NCBI RefSeq assembly: GCF_037975245.1
Contig: NC_092563.1
Coordinates: forward strand, 16,463,094-16,527,093
Length of the DNA stretch: 64,000 nt
DNA from: Apostichopus japonicus
Lineage: Eukaryota > Echinodermata > Holothuroidea > Aspidochirotida > Stichopodidae
Direction of reading: 5' to 3'
In this document: positions 47,801 to 57,454 of the stretch, piece after piece
How positions within the stretch are numbered: position 1 is the stretch's first letter
Layout: every line of letters begins with the position of its first letter
Position numbers and translations under genes: made by a program
Notes under the pieces: model-generated
Told to the model about the DNA's origin: nothing
What the model saw: the letters and a program-made list of their open reading frames with translations, nothing else
Databases searched by the model: none

Positions 47801-50800
47801 CCTGTAAAGCAAAAGACAAGAGAAAAAATTTGACGTTCCAGTGGATGATTTGGGTATATTTTTGCTACTTTCTTTAATCATTCTTCCATTTTTTTTAAAT
47901 TTTCATATGAAGCACTAACTTGTGACGGATGATAAGGTTCCTTACCAAAACAGTAAAGAATAACTTTTTCAGAGGATCTTAGGAATTGATATTCTCAGTG
48001 CTGCTTTTGAAAAGTTGTGCCATTTGTGCGAACAATTATGACAAAATGTAATCATGCTGTGAAATACGCACAGAGCTCAGTTGTAAAAGTGTCTCAGAAA
48101 ATAAAATGTTTTGAAGGCTTCAGACAGCTGCTCCAAGACTGACCTTCAATTACTAGAATTCACCAAAATATTGGTTACTATTAATCAAAACAATTTTACA
48201 ATTGATGACACTATGACATCATTTTTTTATATTATTTATGAGTAATTATTGATTCCATTCCATTCTTTAAAATTTCATTGTCGGGACAGTCTTTCATACA
48301 AACTATAAAAAAAAAAGGCCAGAAAGAAAAACAACAGACATCTCAATAAAAGTGAGACTTTTCTCTGGATTATTTAAAATGTACAGTAAGTTAAATCAAT
48401 GCAATATACTGCTCTTCTTTAGAAATGTTTTCAATTTTTGAATGAAAGAATAATGTATAAACTTACAAAGGAATGAAATAACGTTTTTGGTACATGTACA
48501 CAGTTTTCCTGAGGAAGGGGATAAGGGTAAGGTATAGATTGATCCATCCACACCCCCCTCCCCCCCACAAACCCTTCCATTGGAAACATGGCGACTATAA
48601 GACATGACTGGTGATACATGATTCTAGTGCAAATGGTCAGGAACTGTTAAATCATGACAGTTCGGGCTTTCAAACTTTCCTACAGTACCAACAATCAAAG
48701 TAAATTAAGACACTTGTCTTTTTTATTGAATTATTATTCAAATGTCTTACTTCTCAACGTCTTTGCAGGTGTTGGCTGTTTCTTCTTAGCGGGCTTACAG
48801 TCGGCTGCACTCTCCTCACTAGTTTCATGTTCTGATATCAAATTAATTTAATAACATGAGAAAGAAAATACAGAGCATAGATTATGACAACCATCGTACA
48901 CACAAACAAAGAGAAAGACACACATTTTATGCCACAAAAAATTCAGCATTGCAAAAGGTAAGTGAATTTCAGTGATTACAAGCTATCATGCATAGCTATT
49001 GCAAAAAAAGAAAATGAATAATGAATATGAAAGACTGAATAGTAAGACCTCAATCTAAATACGAGCATCACGAATGTACGGCTTACATTATTGTCAACAA
49101 GTGTTTGGTGTACAAATAGGTGCATAACCTTTTTGTCCTACATATGATTCAATAGCTACTAGCTAAAACCTTGCTTGAGAAAATGTTCAAGTGGCAAGTT
49201 AAGAGCCTCAGGACTTGTTGAAAGTCATCTATAGCAGAACTTTTCAGGTCCAAGATATATCATGATACATAGCTTGCTGGTACATGGTGTGATACAAAGT
49301 TTGAACCAATTTGGACAAATTTGGTGAAAAATACATCATTCTTGAGGGATTTGTAAGGCAGAATAGAAGGAGCAGTAAAGTTCCGCATTGCATACCTGAT
49401 TTGGTTTGGTTCTCATTCCCAGGTTTTACATTTGATGCTAGTTCTTCACCAGAAATCTCAGGTTCTAAAAGATTAAATGAAGTTAGACACTTATTATGTA
49501 CACTCTTGCTTAAGAATTGCTGCACTTAAATTTTCCTTTTTAATTCCTCTGAAGGTCCATCTATTAGTTCAAATAAGTTTCCATGTTCCGGGGGGGGGGG
49601 GGGGGGTTGGAAATAAGACCAGCAATAGCAATTTACAACAAAAAAACAATTCTTCTGTGGGCTCCAGGAATTGAAGTTCTAGAAATATTTCACGATAGCT
49701 ACATTTTATTTTATTTCACATTCCCTTAAGGTGCATGTTATCATTCCATTCCTATTCATGTGAAATGAAATAAATGATCCTGGTACTTGGCTGCAGATGG
49801 GCAATTTTTTTTCAAAAGACACCAGGACACATTTAGTCCAGTTTCATTAAATTTAAAGCTGTGTCCTAAAAAAAACACAAATTTCAACATTGATGAAGAT
49901 TAACTCTATCACAGTGAAACAACACTGTTTGTTAAACCTGCACACAAAATCAGAATAAACTGATGAATCCACCATTCAAGTGTATCTCAATAAAATAACA
50001 CAAAAAAAATTTCAACATTGATGAAGATTAACTCTATCATAGTGAAACAACACTGTTTGTTAAACCTGCACACAAAGTCAGAATAAACTGATGAATCCAC
50101 CATTCAAGTGTATCTCAATACAATAACACAAAAAAAATTTCAACATTGATGAAGATTAACTCTCTCACAGTGAAACAACACTGTTTGTTAAACCTGCACA
50201 CAAAGTCAGAATAAACTGATGAATCCACCATTCAAGTGTATCTCAATACAATAACACAAAAAAAATTTCAACATTGATGAAGATTAACTCTCTCACAGTG
50301 AAACAACACTGTTTGTTAAACCTGCACACAAAGTCAGAATAAACTGATGAATCCAGCATTCAAGTGTATCTCAATACAATAACACAAAAAAAATTTCAAC
50401 ATTGATGAAGATTAACTCTATCATAGTGAAACAACACTGTTTGTTAAACCTGCACACAAAGTCAGAATAAACTGATGAATCCAGCATTCAAGTGTATCTC
50501 AATACAATAACACAAAAAAAATTTCAACATTGATGAAGATTAACTCTATCATAGTGAAACAACACTGTTTGTTAAACCTGCACACAAAGTCAGAATAAAC
50601 TGATGAATCCAGCATTCAAGTGTATCTCAATACAATAACACAAAAAAATTTCAACATTGATGAAGATTAACTCTATCATAGTGAAACAACACTGTTTGTT
50701 AAACCTGCACACAAAGTCAGAATAAACTGATGAATCCAGCATTCAAGTGTATCTCAATACAATAACACAAAAAAAATTTCAACATTGATGAAGATTAACT

Positions 50801-53800
50801 CTATCATAGTGAAACAACACTGTTTGTTAAACCTGCACACAAAGTCAGAATAAACTGATGAATCCAGCATTCAAGTGTATCTCAATACAATAACACAAAA
50901 AATTTCAACATTGATGAAGATTAACTCATATCATAGTGAAACAACACTGTTTGTTAAACCTGCACACAAAGTCAGAATAAACTGATGAATCCACCATTCA
51001 AGTGTATCTCAATACAATAACACAAAAAAAATTTCAACATTGATGAAGATTAACTCTATCATAGTGAAACAACACTGTTTGTTAAACCTGCACACAAAGT
51101 CAGAATAAACTGATGAATCCAGCATTCAAGTGTATCTCAATACAATAACACAAAAAATTTCAACATTGATGAAGATTAACTCTATCATAGTGAAACAACA
51201 CTGTTTGTTAAACCTGCACACAAAGTCAGAATAAACTGATGAATCCAGCATTCAAGTGTATCTCAATACAATAACACAAAAAAAATTTCAACATTGATGA
51301 AGATTAACTCTATCATAGTGAAACAACACTGTTTGTTAAACCTGCACACAAAGTCAGAATAAACTGATGAATCCAGCATTCAAGTGTATCTCAATACAAT
51401 AACACAAAAAATTTCAACATTGATGAAGATTAACTCATATCATAGTGAAACAACACTGTTTGTAAACCTCCACACAAGTCAGTCAGAATAAACTGATGAA
51501 TCCACCAGAATTGTAACGTCCACATCAGCAGAATTCAAGAAACACATACATGTACAGTGATGTAAGCAGCAAACTTGTTTAGAATCCTCATACTGACCTT
51601 GTGTCACTTCTGTCATCGCTTCTGAATCTTTAGATGGAGCTGGACGTACCTCTTCCTCTGAAGTGTCCCTCTCTTCTGTCAAGTTCAAAAGAGGCAAATT
51701 AAAAGATACCGTGAGCCAGAAAATTTAAAGTAGAGCTGATATGTCTTGGTAGCACAGAAAGAAAAAAAAAATATATATATTAAGGCAATTTAAAAATCAC
51801 TTTCCAGCAAGTGGATATATTGCTGGAGTTTAGGGATGCACCGGATAGTGCATGAAATCCGGCCGGATAAAATCCGACCGGAACCGGATTTTTTCATTAC
51901 ACAAAAGAAAATCATTAATAAGAAGTAGAAGTATGAAACAAGAAGCAAATCTTAGGTGAGGTATATGCATATTATACAGAAGGTGAAATTAAGACCCCAT
52001 TTATGAGATTCAATGACTAGAAGTGGTGTAATCTACATATTTTAATAAAATAACTACAATATAATTGTTGACAAGCTTGATACAGTACAGTATGTAAATT
52101 TGTTTGCTGGAAAAAATACTGCATACTACCTATGAAGTTTGTTTTAAAACGGGAAGCTACATTTCACAAATCTCATACTTTATACTGAATAAAAAGATTA
52201 TTTAATTGTTGTAATAACACTACTATCTGGATTTGGAATTGTCTTTTATTATTATTCATTATTTGGTAACAAATTTTTACACTGCAATATTATCTGTAAA
52301 ATAAATAATAAATAATATTTATAAATAAAATAATATTTATAAATAAAATAAATAATAAAAATAAATAATAAATAATAAATAATATTTTTCCAGAAGTGGA
52401 AGAAACTTCTTATCTATCTTTCATCTATTCTTTAAAATGGAATTGAATGTTCATTAGAACACTTAATGATTTAGGTTTTTCATGAACTTTTAGGAACTTT
52501 CATGGGGACAAGAGATATCCAAGAGAATGCCAACAATAATGGGAAAGTAAAGATTCAATGGAACAGTATTTTGACTGATAAGTATATGAATGGTCTATTT
52601 TAACTGTACAATATTAAACTGATGAAGGCTGCAAGAAATGATTTCACTGCAAACTGTATTTGTTGTATATAGCTTCATATTATAACAGTGGTTGTATTAT
52701 TTTGGTTGACCTTTAGAAACACTGCCAGGTCAGACAATTGAGAAAATTAAATTAAACATGTTAAACCTAATTTTTCCTTACGTTGAATGTTTTTATTAAT
52801 TTTTGGAAATAGTTTACATTGATTTTTGGTTCCTTGCTTTAGCAAAAGGAACCTATGCAGTCAGGTTGGCGTATGTGTGTGTGTGTGTCTGTGACACTTG
52901 CTTGGGTACGCTCTATCTCAATAAGGGAATGTTGGATTGAGGCCAAACTTGGACTATAGATCCGCCATATGGAGAAGGTGTGCCCTATTGTTTTTGGTGC
53001 CCACAAAGGTCACCAAAGGTCAGTTATGGTCCAAAAACCGAAAATATTAAAACTGCAATAACTCCCAGTGCCAATGTGCGACAAGGTTGATATTTTGGGA
53101 CAAGTTGTGAACTGGTTAGGGGAACATTTTCAAACTTAACGGTGATGTGATCCGAGGTCACCAAAGGTCAATTAATGATAAAAAACTAGTTTTTTGGCGA
53201 TAACTTGAGAACGAATTGTCCGTTTGGGTTGGGAGTTGCTTCAATGTCATCCAATCGTCGACCCGCATCTTGGTGACCTTTGACCTCAATTTGACCTCTG
53301 GTGACCTTTACGTGTTTTGGGGATTTTTACAGTTTCGATGTTATTTTCAGATGTCAAAGGTACCTTCTGATCATAAATGTCAATAGGTTGACCCCCGTGT
53401 GACCTTCGAATGCGAAGTTATACAAGGTCAAAGTTAAATTTCAGACATTTTGTGCAATAACTCCCAGTTCCAAGGTGTGTCACGGTTGATATTTTGGGAC
53501 AAGTTGCAAATGGTATAGGGGAATATTTTCAAACTTAACGGTCATGTGATCCGAGGTCACCAATGGTCAATTAATGATGAAAAACTAGTTTTTTGGCGAT
53601 AACTTGAGAACAAATTGTATGTTACGGTTGGAAATTGCTTCAGTGTAATCCAATTGTCAACCTGCATCTGGGTGACCTTTGACCTCAATTTGACCTCTGG
53701 TGACCTTTACTTGTTTGGGGAATTTTACAGTTTCGATGCTATATTTAGATGTCAAAGGTACCTTCTCATCATTAATGTCAATAGGTTGACCCCCGTGGGA

Positions 53801-56800
53801 CCTTCGTTTGCAAAGTTATTAATGTTAAAAATTAATTAATGTTAAAAAACTAGTATTTTGGGGGGGGGGGGGGGGAAATGGGCAAAGAAGAAATATTTTA
53901 TGTTGACCTGCTTGTAGGTGACCTTATATCTCTTACATTTTCGACGCCATGTTCAGATCTCAAAAGTGCATTTTGATCATAATCCAATCACAATTTGTGA
54001 TCACAAAAGTGTTGGCTATAGTGTTGGTTACTTTATAGGTACATGTAGGAACACAATTACTAGGACTATTTGAGCCCAATCTTGCTTGATAATATTATGT
54101 GTATTGTCATATACCCCAAGCAAGGAACCACAGTGCCCTTGGGCTCTTGTTGTTAATACCAACACCTTTTTAAGGAATAATTCAGGCCAGATTTTGAAAA
54201 AGATCCGGCCGGATTTTGAAAAATATCCGGCCGGAACCGGATAATTCCTCACTATCCGGCCGATTAGTCTGGCCGGACCGGATATCCGGTGCATCCCTAC
54301 TGGAGTTACTTTGAGCTATGACAGAATTCAGGCTTGTCATGATTCGTGGAAGTTGACTCAAATCCTCCTCCCTTCCTGTCCAGCAGGAATGAAATCAAAG
54401 CTCCTCTACCTTGACAGGAAGATAGATTACTTACCTTGCCTTACTGGTGCCACTGTGGTTGGTGAAACTGGATGTCCTCCATCCTCTACAGTGTCTGCTT
54501 CTTCTGTCACGTCAAGAGAATAATGGTCAAATAAAGGATGATTGTCAATATCTTATCTCTAAGTATTGCATCCATGGACTATTTTAGTGTTTTTGCATTG
54601 CATGGCATAGCACTTTTATGTTATGAGCATAAATGATAAATATTTTTACAATTGCTTGAATGTGACAACTAGAAAAATGTTCAATGGATGGAAAATCATT
54701 GTGATATTAACATCTTACTATAATCTAACAAAACGGCAGGGAATAGTTCCGTATTTATACTGTACAATATTACCCACTAGGACAACACTACAAATAATGT
54801 ATAACATTATGGGCATGACACACCCTCCTAAAACTTAAGCTTGGCTTCTGAAGGCGATTCCAACCTTTATTCTGGCACTAAAATGTGATGAAACACAACC
54901 TACTGTGCCAGTTGAGCTGTTTTCAATGTACAATGGATTTCTTACCTTTCCTTTCTGGTACAATTGCATCGGAGTCACTTGATGAAACTGGATGTTCATC
55001 TTCCTGTGTAGTGTCCCCTTCATCTGTAATGGACAATTTTTTTTACATAAAGCTGATTAACAAAAAAATCATTTTCATTTCTTACCTCACCTACAGTACT
55101 TGTAGGGCATGTTTCAGTGTTTATTTGTCATAAAGCACTTGTGATAATGTGACTGACAGTTTGTTGCTCTCCGTATTTGATGATAAATACCGTTTGGAGT
55201 ATCTTGGAGCACTATAAACAAACTGCCAATTTAGCGTTTAGTGTGTTGCATTGATTCACTCTCAAACTCGTCAGTATGCCTTGATGTACAGTACCAGTCC
55301 TGTGGGGACTCTGCTGCAACATGAACGGATTGTAGCAAGCTTATTCAGCACAATATGCAGCTTTATGCATTGATAGTACAAAGATGCTTGTAAATGTTAG
55401 TTGCTGCAATCTACTCTTTTATAAATGATTGTACAGAACAATTAATACAGAACAAATAAGATGGTAAAAGACATGCAACATGTTAGGTAATAGAAATAGT
55501 TGTCTCCATTTAGTGTATATATATAGTGCATTTATAAATAGACATTGAATGTCTATATAGGTAGACTGAACAAGTTGAGAGCCAAGAATTTGAGTACACT
55601 TAACAGTTGCTCTGTTCACAGAAATGATACTTGAACCAGTTTCATGTGAATTATCGAGACAGACACTGTGATGGCAGTGATATTCTGACCATGATCCGTT
55701 AATATCCCTACAGGTATTGTACCTCTTGCCTACAACTGAATGGGCAAATTGCTATACACATACTGCAAAGATGTGTAGCAGTTTCCTATATATAGGAGCC
55801 ATGGTATTTTATAAGAGAGGGGCTCAGAACCTTCAAAACTGCCACACAAACTTTGAGCACTAAACTGATTCCCTGTAATACTGATGATAATATAAACCCA
55901 TGAGTAGATTCATGCCATTGAAGCTGACATTGCATGATCTACATTCGCTAGCCTAGATCTACAGTCTTAGATATTCACCTCTTGAATACATAGGCCTAGT
56001 ATGTGTACTTCAAATTTAAGTCTGTCACAGTGCTCACTAATTAATGCAAAATGATGACATATTCTGTGCTCTTGATTAAATTTCAAATGGTAACTCTGTG
56101 ATGAGACTAACAAATTTGCAACTTGAACCAGCTCCACTATACAGTAAGACTAAGTAAGGCTAGTGCTTTTTTTTTGCTTTTACCTGTGGCAGACCACTTC
56201 AATGCCCTTGTGTCCGTTGCTGCACCAGAATCTGTGAAGAAGTTAACCTGTTCGTCGTCTTCGTCATGATTTTCTGTGGAAGAAGAACAATCTATCAATG
56301 CACTTTACTGTAGATGGAAAGATCTCATATGGATGCATGTATCAAAAAACAAATGAAACTAGACCTAGGCATAGCCTATGTGCAATTAAAACCTTTCAAA
56401 TTCCTCCTTAAGTTAGAATATAGGCTAGTTACCATTGATAATGATATGCATAACTGTTGTTAAAGCCTAGCTTGTAGCTAGGATAGGTCTATGTGAATAG
56501 ATATCCTTACTCTAGACCTAACAACGTTTTGCCTGCAATTAGACTTAGCCTAACAACTTAGACCGTCTACTTAGTTTAGGCCAGCAATATTCATTTGTAG
56601 GATTAAATGTTGGTTAGGCCTACGCTAGGCTTTAGCATACCCACTGCTGTCACTGTCAGGCCTATCAAAACGTTAAGAACGTGAAAATAAAATCATACCA
56701 AACCATTCGTCAGCGTTATCGTCATCGCCAAGATCGGCAAAATCTACAAACTGTGGACAATCAAATTCATATTTGCTGTCATCTGGTTTACTTTGTGGGT

Positions 56801-56810
56801 TTTCTTCCAT
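41531..56810 (-). CDS. TPX2: TPX2, microtubule nucleation factor / Aurora A activator (complete)
   Basis: Seventeen exons join without a phase break to 2343 nt (780 residues; human TPX2 is 747). The N-terminus carries the Aurora A-binding elements: KYEFDCPQFVDFADL (residues 13-27) and, after an acidic spacer, EWF (35-37). Residues 68-165 are an acidic, Ser/Thr-rich stretch made of small same-phase exons. Basic segments follow (PAKKKQ, MRKRKP, ATRKRV, GRKRPITVIS). The central and C-terminal parts hold the TPX2 repeats: YKFKANP, FEFHARPIPAKMLEGV, KSPAFALKNRIR, PHLGVPFKP, PAPFSFADRDRE, PAPFNL, FRARPANVLYQEPF, then a Glu-rich helix and SELVHKAQPIHRFKG with KPLTMAESPRFS at the C-terminus. In vertebrates TPX2 is released from importin-alpha by Ran-GTP, targets Aurora A and drives spindle microtubule nucleation. 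ATG 56810 is the first ATG in the frame and has a good Kozak context. Confidence 0.95.
42229..42343 (-). CDS. TPX2: TPX2 exon 16
   Basis: Phase 0 to 1, residues 632-669; contains FRARPANVLYQEPFKPDK, a TPX2-type repeat. Confidence 0.92.
42866..43015 (-). CDS. TPX2: TPX2 exon 15
   Basis: Phase 0 to 0, residues 582-631; FHAQPLPD and PAPFNLEGE motifs. Confidence 0.92.
43155..43331 (-). CDS. TPX2: TPX2 exon 14
   Basis: Phase 0 to 0, residues 523-581; ARPLPHLGVPFKPN and PAPFSFADRDRE, both diagnostic for TPX2. Confidence 0.93.
43385..43620. mobile_element. possible hAT-like MITE in TPX2 intron 13
   Basis: Left end AGGGGTTCACGATCAAACTG and right end ending GTTTGAGACACCTG are roughly complementary, a style common in hAT elements. 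No clean 8-bp duplication was found, so limits are approximate. Confidence 0.3.
43992..44093 (-). CDS. TPX2: TPX2 exon 13
   Basis: Phase 0 to 0, residues 489-522; KSPAFALKNRIRPKEPEP, an almost invariant TPX2 motif. Confidence 0.93.
44668..44830 (-). CDS. TPX2: TPX2 exon 12
   Basis: Phase 2 to 0, residues 434-488; YKFKANPVDSRIY, a Ser-rich linker and FEFHARPIPAKMLEGVT. Confidence 0.93.
45257..45395 (-). CDS. TPX2: TPX2 exon 11
   Basis: Phase 1 to 2, residues 388-433; basic GRKRPITVISAAEQ then a Glu/Lys helix. Confidence 0.9.
45884..46076 (-). CDS. TPX2: TPX2 exon 10
   Basis: Phase 0 to 1, residues 324-387; APLLTATRKRVTDTHAQGP and FQNKTPDRFHSKP. The donor, GTTAAT, is weaker than the others in this gene. 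Confidence 0.88.
46937..47216 (-). CDS. TPX2: TPX2 exon 9
   Basis: Phase 2 to 0, residues 230-323; VAHKSLVNGSNLKTTEQMEL, a charged helix, then HEFRFKTDNRLK and a Glu/Lys/Arg helix. Confidence 0.92.
47318..47420 (-). mobile_element. tRNA-derived SINE (copy 3, 5'-truncated)
   Basis: Matches only the 3' half of copies 1 and 2, including TCCTGCTTGCAGGA on the reverse strand; the tRNA-like head is missing. It lies in TPX2 intron 8, about 100 bp from exon 9, in the same orientation as the gene. Confidence 0.8.
47690..47801 (-). CDS. TPX2: TPX2 exon 8
   Basis: Phase 1 to 2, residues 193-229; SMRKRKPSNLVTSWDHVKHP. Confidence 0.9.
48751..48831 (-). CDS. TPX2: TPX2 exon 7
   Basis: Phase 1 to 1, residues 166-192; acidic start then KPAKKKQPTPAKTLR, a likely nuclear localisation patch. 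Confidence 0.87.
49396..49464 (-). CDS. TPX2: TPX2 exon 6
   Basis: Phase 1 to 1, residues 143-165; EPEISGEELASNVKPG. One of four consecutive symmetric acidic exons. Confidence 0.82.
49870..51512. repeat. 128-bp satellite array, 13 copies, in TPX2 intron 5
   Basis: Units start (ATTTCAACATTGATGAAG) at 49881, 50009, 50137, 50265, 50393, 50521, 50648, 50776, 50902, 51031, 51157, 51285 and 51411; period 126-129 because of a variable A run. Copies are almost identical, with a few diagnostic variants (TATCATAG / TCTCACAG; CCACCATT / CCAGCATT). The last copy is degenerate and partial. Confidence 0.97.
51598..51675 (-). CDS. TPX2: TPX2 exon 5
   Basis: Phase 1 to 1, residues 117-142; EERDTSEEEVRPAPSKDS. 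Donor GTCAGT. Confidence 0.85.
51831..54299. mobile_element. hAT-like element, 2.47 kb, in TPX2 intron 4
   Basis: Termini TAGGGATGCACCGGATA and TATCCGGTGCATCCCTA are perfect inverted repeats, flanked by a perfect 8-bp duplication CTGGAGTT (51823-51830 and 54300-54307). Subterminal CCGGCCGGAT and CCGGAACCGG motifs recur inside both ends. No transposase frame survives; the middle is occupied by an unrelated nested repeat (about 52828-54135). Confidence 0.9.
52828..54135. mobile_element. nested repeat with 399-bp internal duplication
   Basis: Begins GGTTCCTTGCTTTAGC and ends near GCAAGGAACC, complementary ends. Inside, a block beginning GCAATAACTCCCAGT occurs at 53055 and 53454, giving about 400 bp in tandem. 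Both copies contain GGTGACCTTTGACCTCAATT. It interrupts the surrounding hAT-like element, so it is the younger insertion. Confidence 0.7.
54435..54503 (-). CDS. TPX2: TPX2 exon 4
   Basis: Phase 1 to 1, residues 94-116; EEADTVEDGGHPVSPTTV. Shares DT and HPVS with exon 3. Confidence 0.87.
54946..55023 (-). CDS. TPX2: TPX2 exon 3
   Basis: Phase 1 to 1, residues 68-93; DEGDTTQEDEHPVSSSDSD. Confidence 0.87.
56184..56273 (-). CDS. TPX2: TPX2 exon 2
   Basis: Phase 1 to 1, residues 38-67; acidic ENHDEDDEQVNFFTD then ALKWSATG. Acceptor CTTCTTCCACAG, donor GTAAAAGC. Confidence 0.87.
56699..56810 (-). CDS. TPX2: TPX2 exon 1 (coding)
   Basis: MEENPQSKPDDSKYEF through DEWFG, residues 1-37, ending phase 1 at donor GTATGATT. 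Y14, D17, P19, F21, F24, L27, W36 and F37 align with human Y8, D11, P13, F16, F19, L22, W34 and F35 of the Aurora A-binding segment. The frame continues upstream without stop but also without another ATG. Confidence 0.93.
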
Positions 56811-56930
56811 ATTTGTAGTAAACTTACGGTATATTTCTGTCAGTATAAAAAAACGTTTATCACGAACACACAATTTGTTTAGAAACACTGTTGTTCAATT
56901 TTCACCGCTTCAAGATTTAAACCAAATTAA

Positions 56931-56935
56931 CCAAT
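56931..56935 (-). promoter_or_regulatory. candidate CCAAT box upstream of TPX2
   Basis: CCAAT on the + strand (ATTGG relative to TPX2), about 120 bp from the start codon. NF-Y sites are usual in cell-cycle promoters; a single 5-bp match is weak. Confidence 0.2.
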
Positions 56936-57158
56936 CACATATCTTGATTTAGGCAATGTGATCATATCGACATGTAATAGAGGGGGTACTTTATATTTGC
57001 TTTTGTTGATATACCACTCGCTGCTCACAATTACACACATGATGCTTCTTGTTGGATTTGTACAACGTGAATCGAACTGTGTGCATAGTTATACTGCCCA
57101 GGCTCAATCTTGTGGTGACTTTTCTAAAATGTACACACGTTGCGTGTTCATCTATACC
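56936..57158. other. start of TPX2-LRRC69 divergent intergenic region
   Basis: No element recognised between the TPX2 promoter side and the first MITE. Confidence 0.4.
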
Positions 57159-57454
57159 CAGGCGCGTAGCCAAGGGGGGGGGGGGGGGCGAAGGGGGCGA
57201 CCGCCCCCCTTGAGCATATTTAAAAAAAAAATTTTAATGCTTTTATGATATCGCTAGTATTTTCAAAAGAGAAAATGCTAAGATGCAACTTACAAGGCCT
57301 GGGAAGTGCCATTTCCAGCGATCTGGGAGGCATTTTCAGCCAAAATTTTCTTGTACGCTTCGCGCCAGCTTATGGTGGCGCTATGCTTAGATAGTTTGCA
57401 ATGACGAATCTACAGTTTCGCCCCTCCCTTGGCAAATTCCTGGCTACGCGCCTG
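57159..57454 (+). mobile_element. hAT-like MITE (copy B)
   Basis: 296 bp, ends CAGGCGCGTAGCCAAGG and CTGGCTACGCGCCTG, 8-bp target duplication with one mismatch (TCTATACC / TCTTTACC). Same family as 6246-6546, opposite orientation. Contains a 15-bp or longer G run next to its left end. Confidence 0.85.

Noticed and set aside
56811-56888. N-terminal extension of TPX2 upstream of 56810
   Set aside because: The frame is open but its apparent start at 56888 is GTG; no ATG exists upstream in frame, and homology begins right after 56810.
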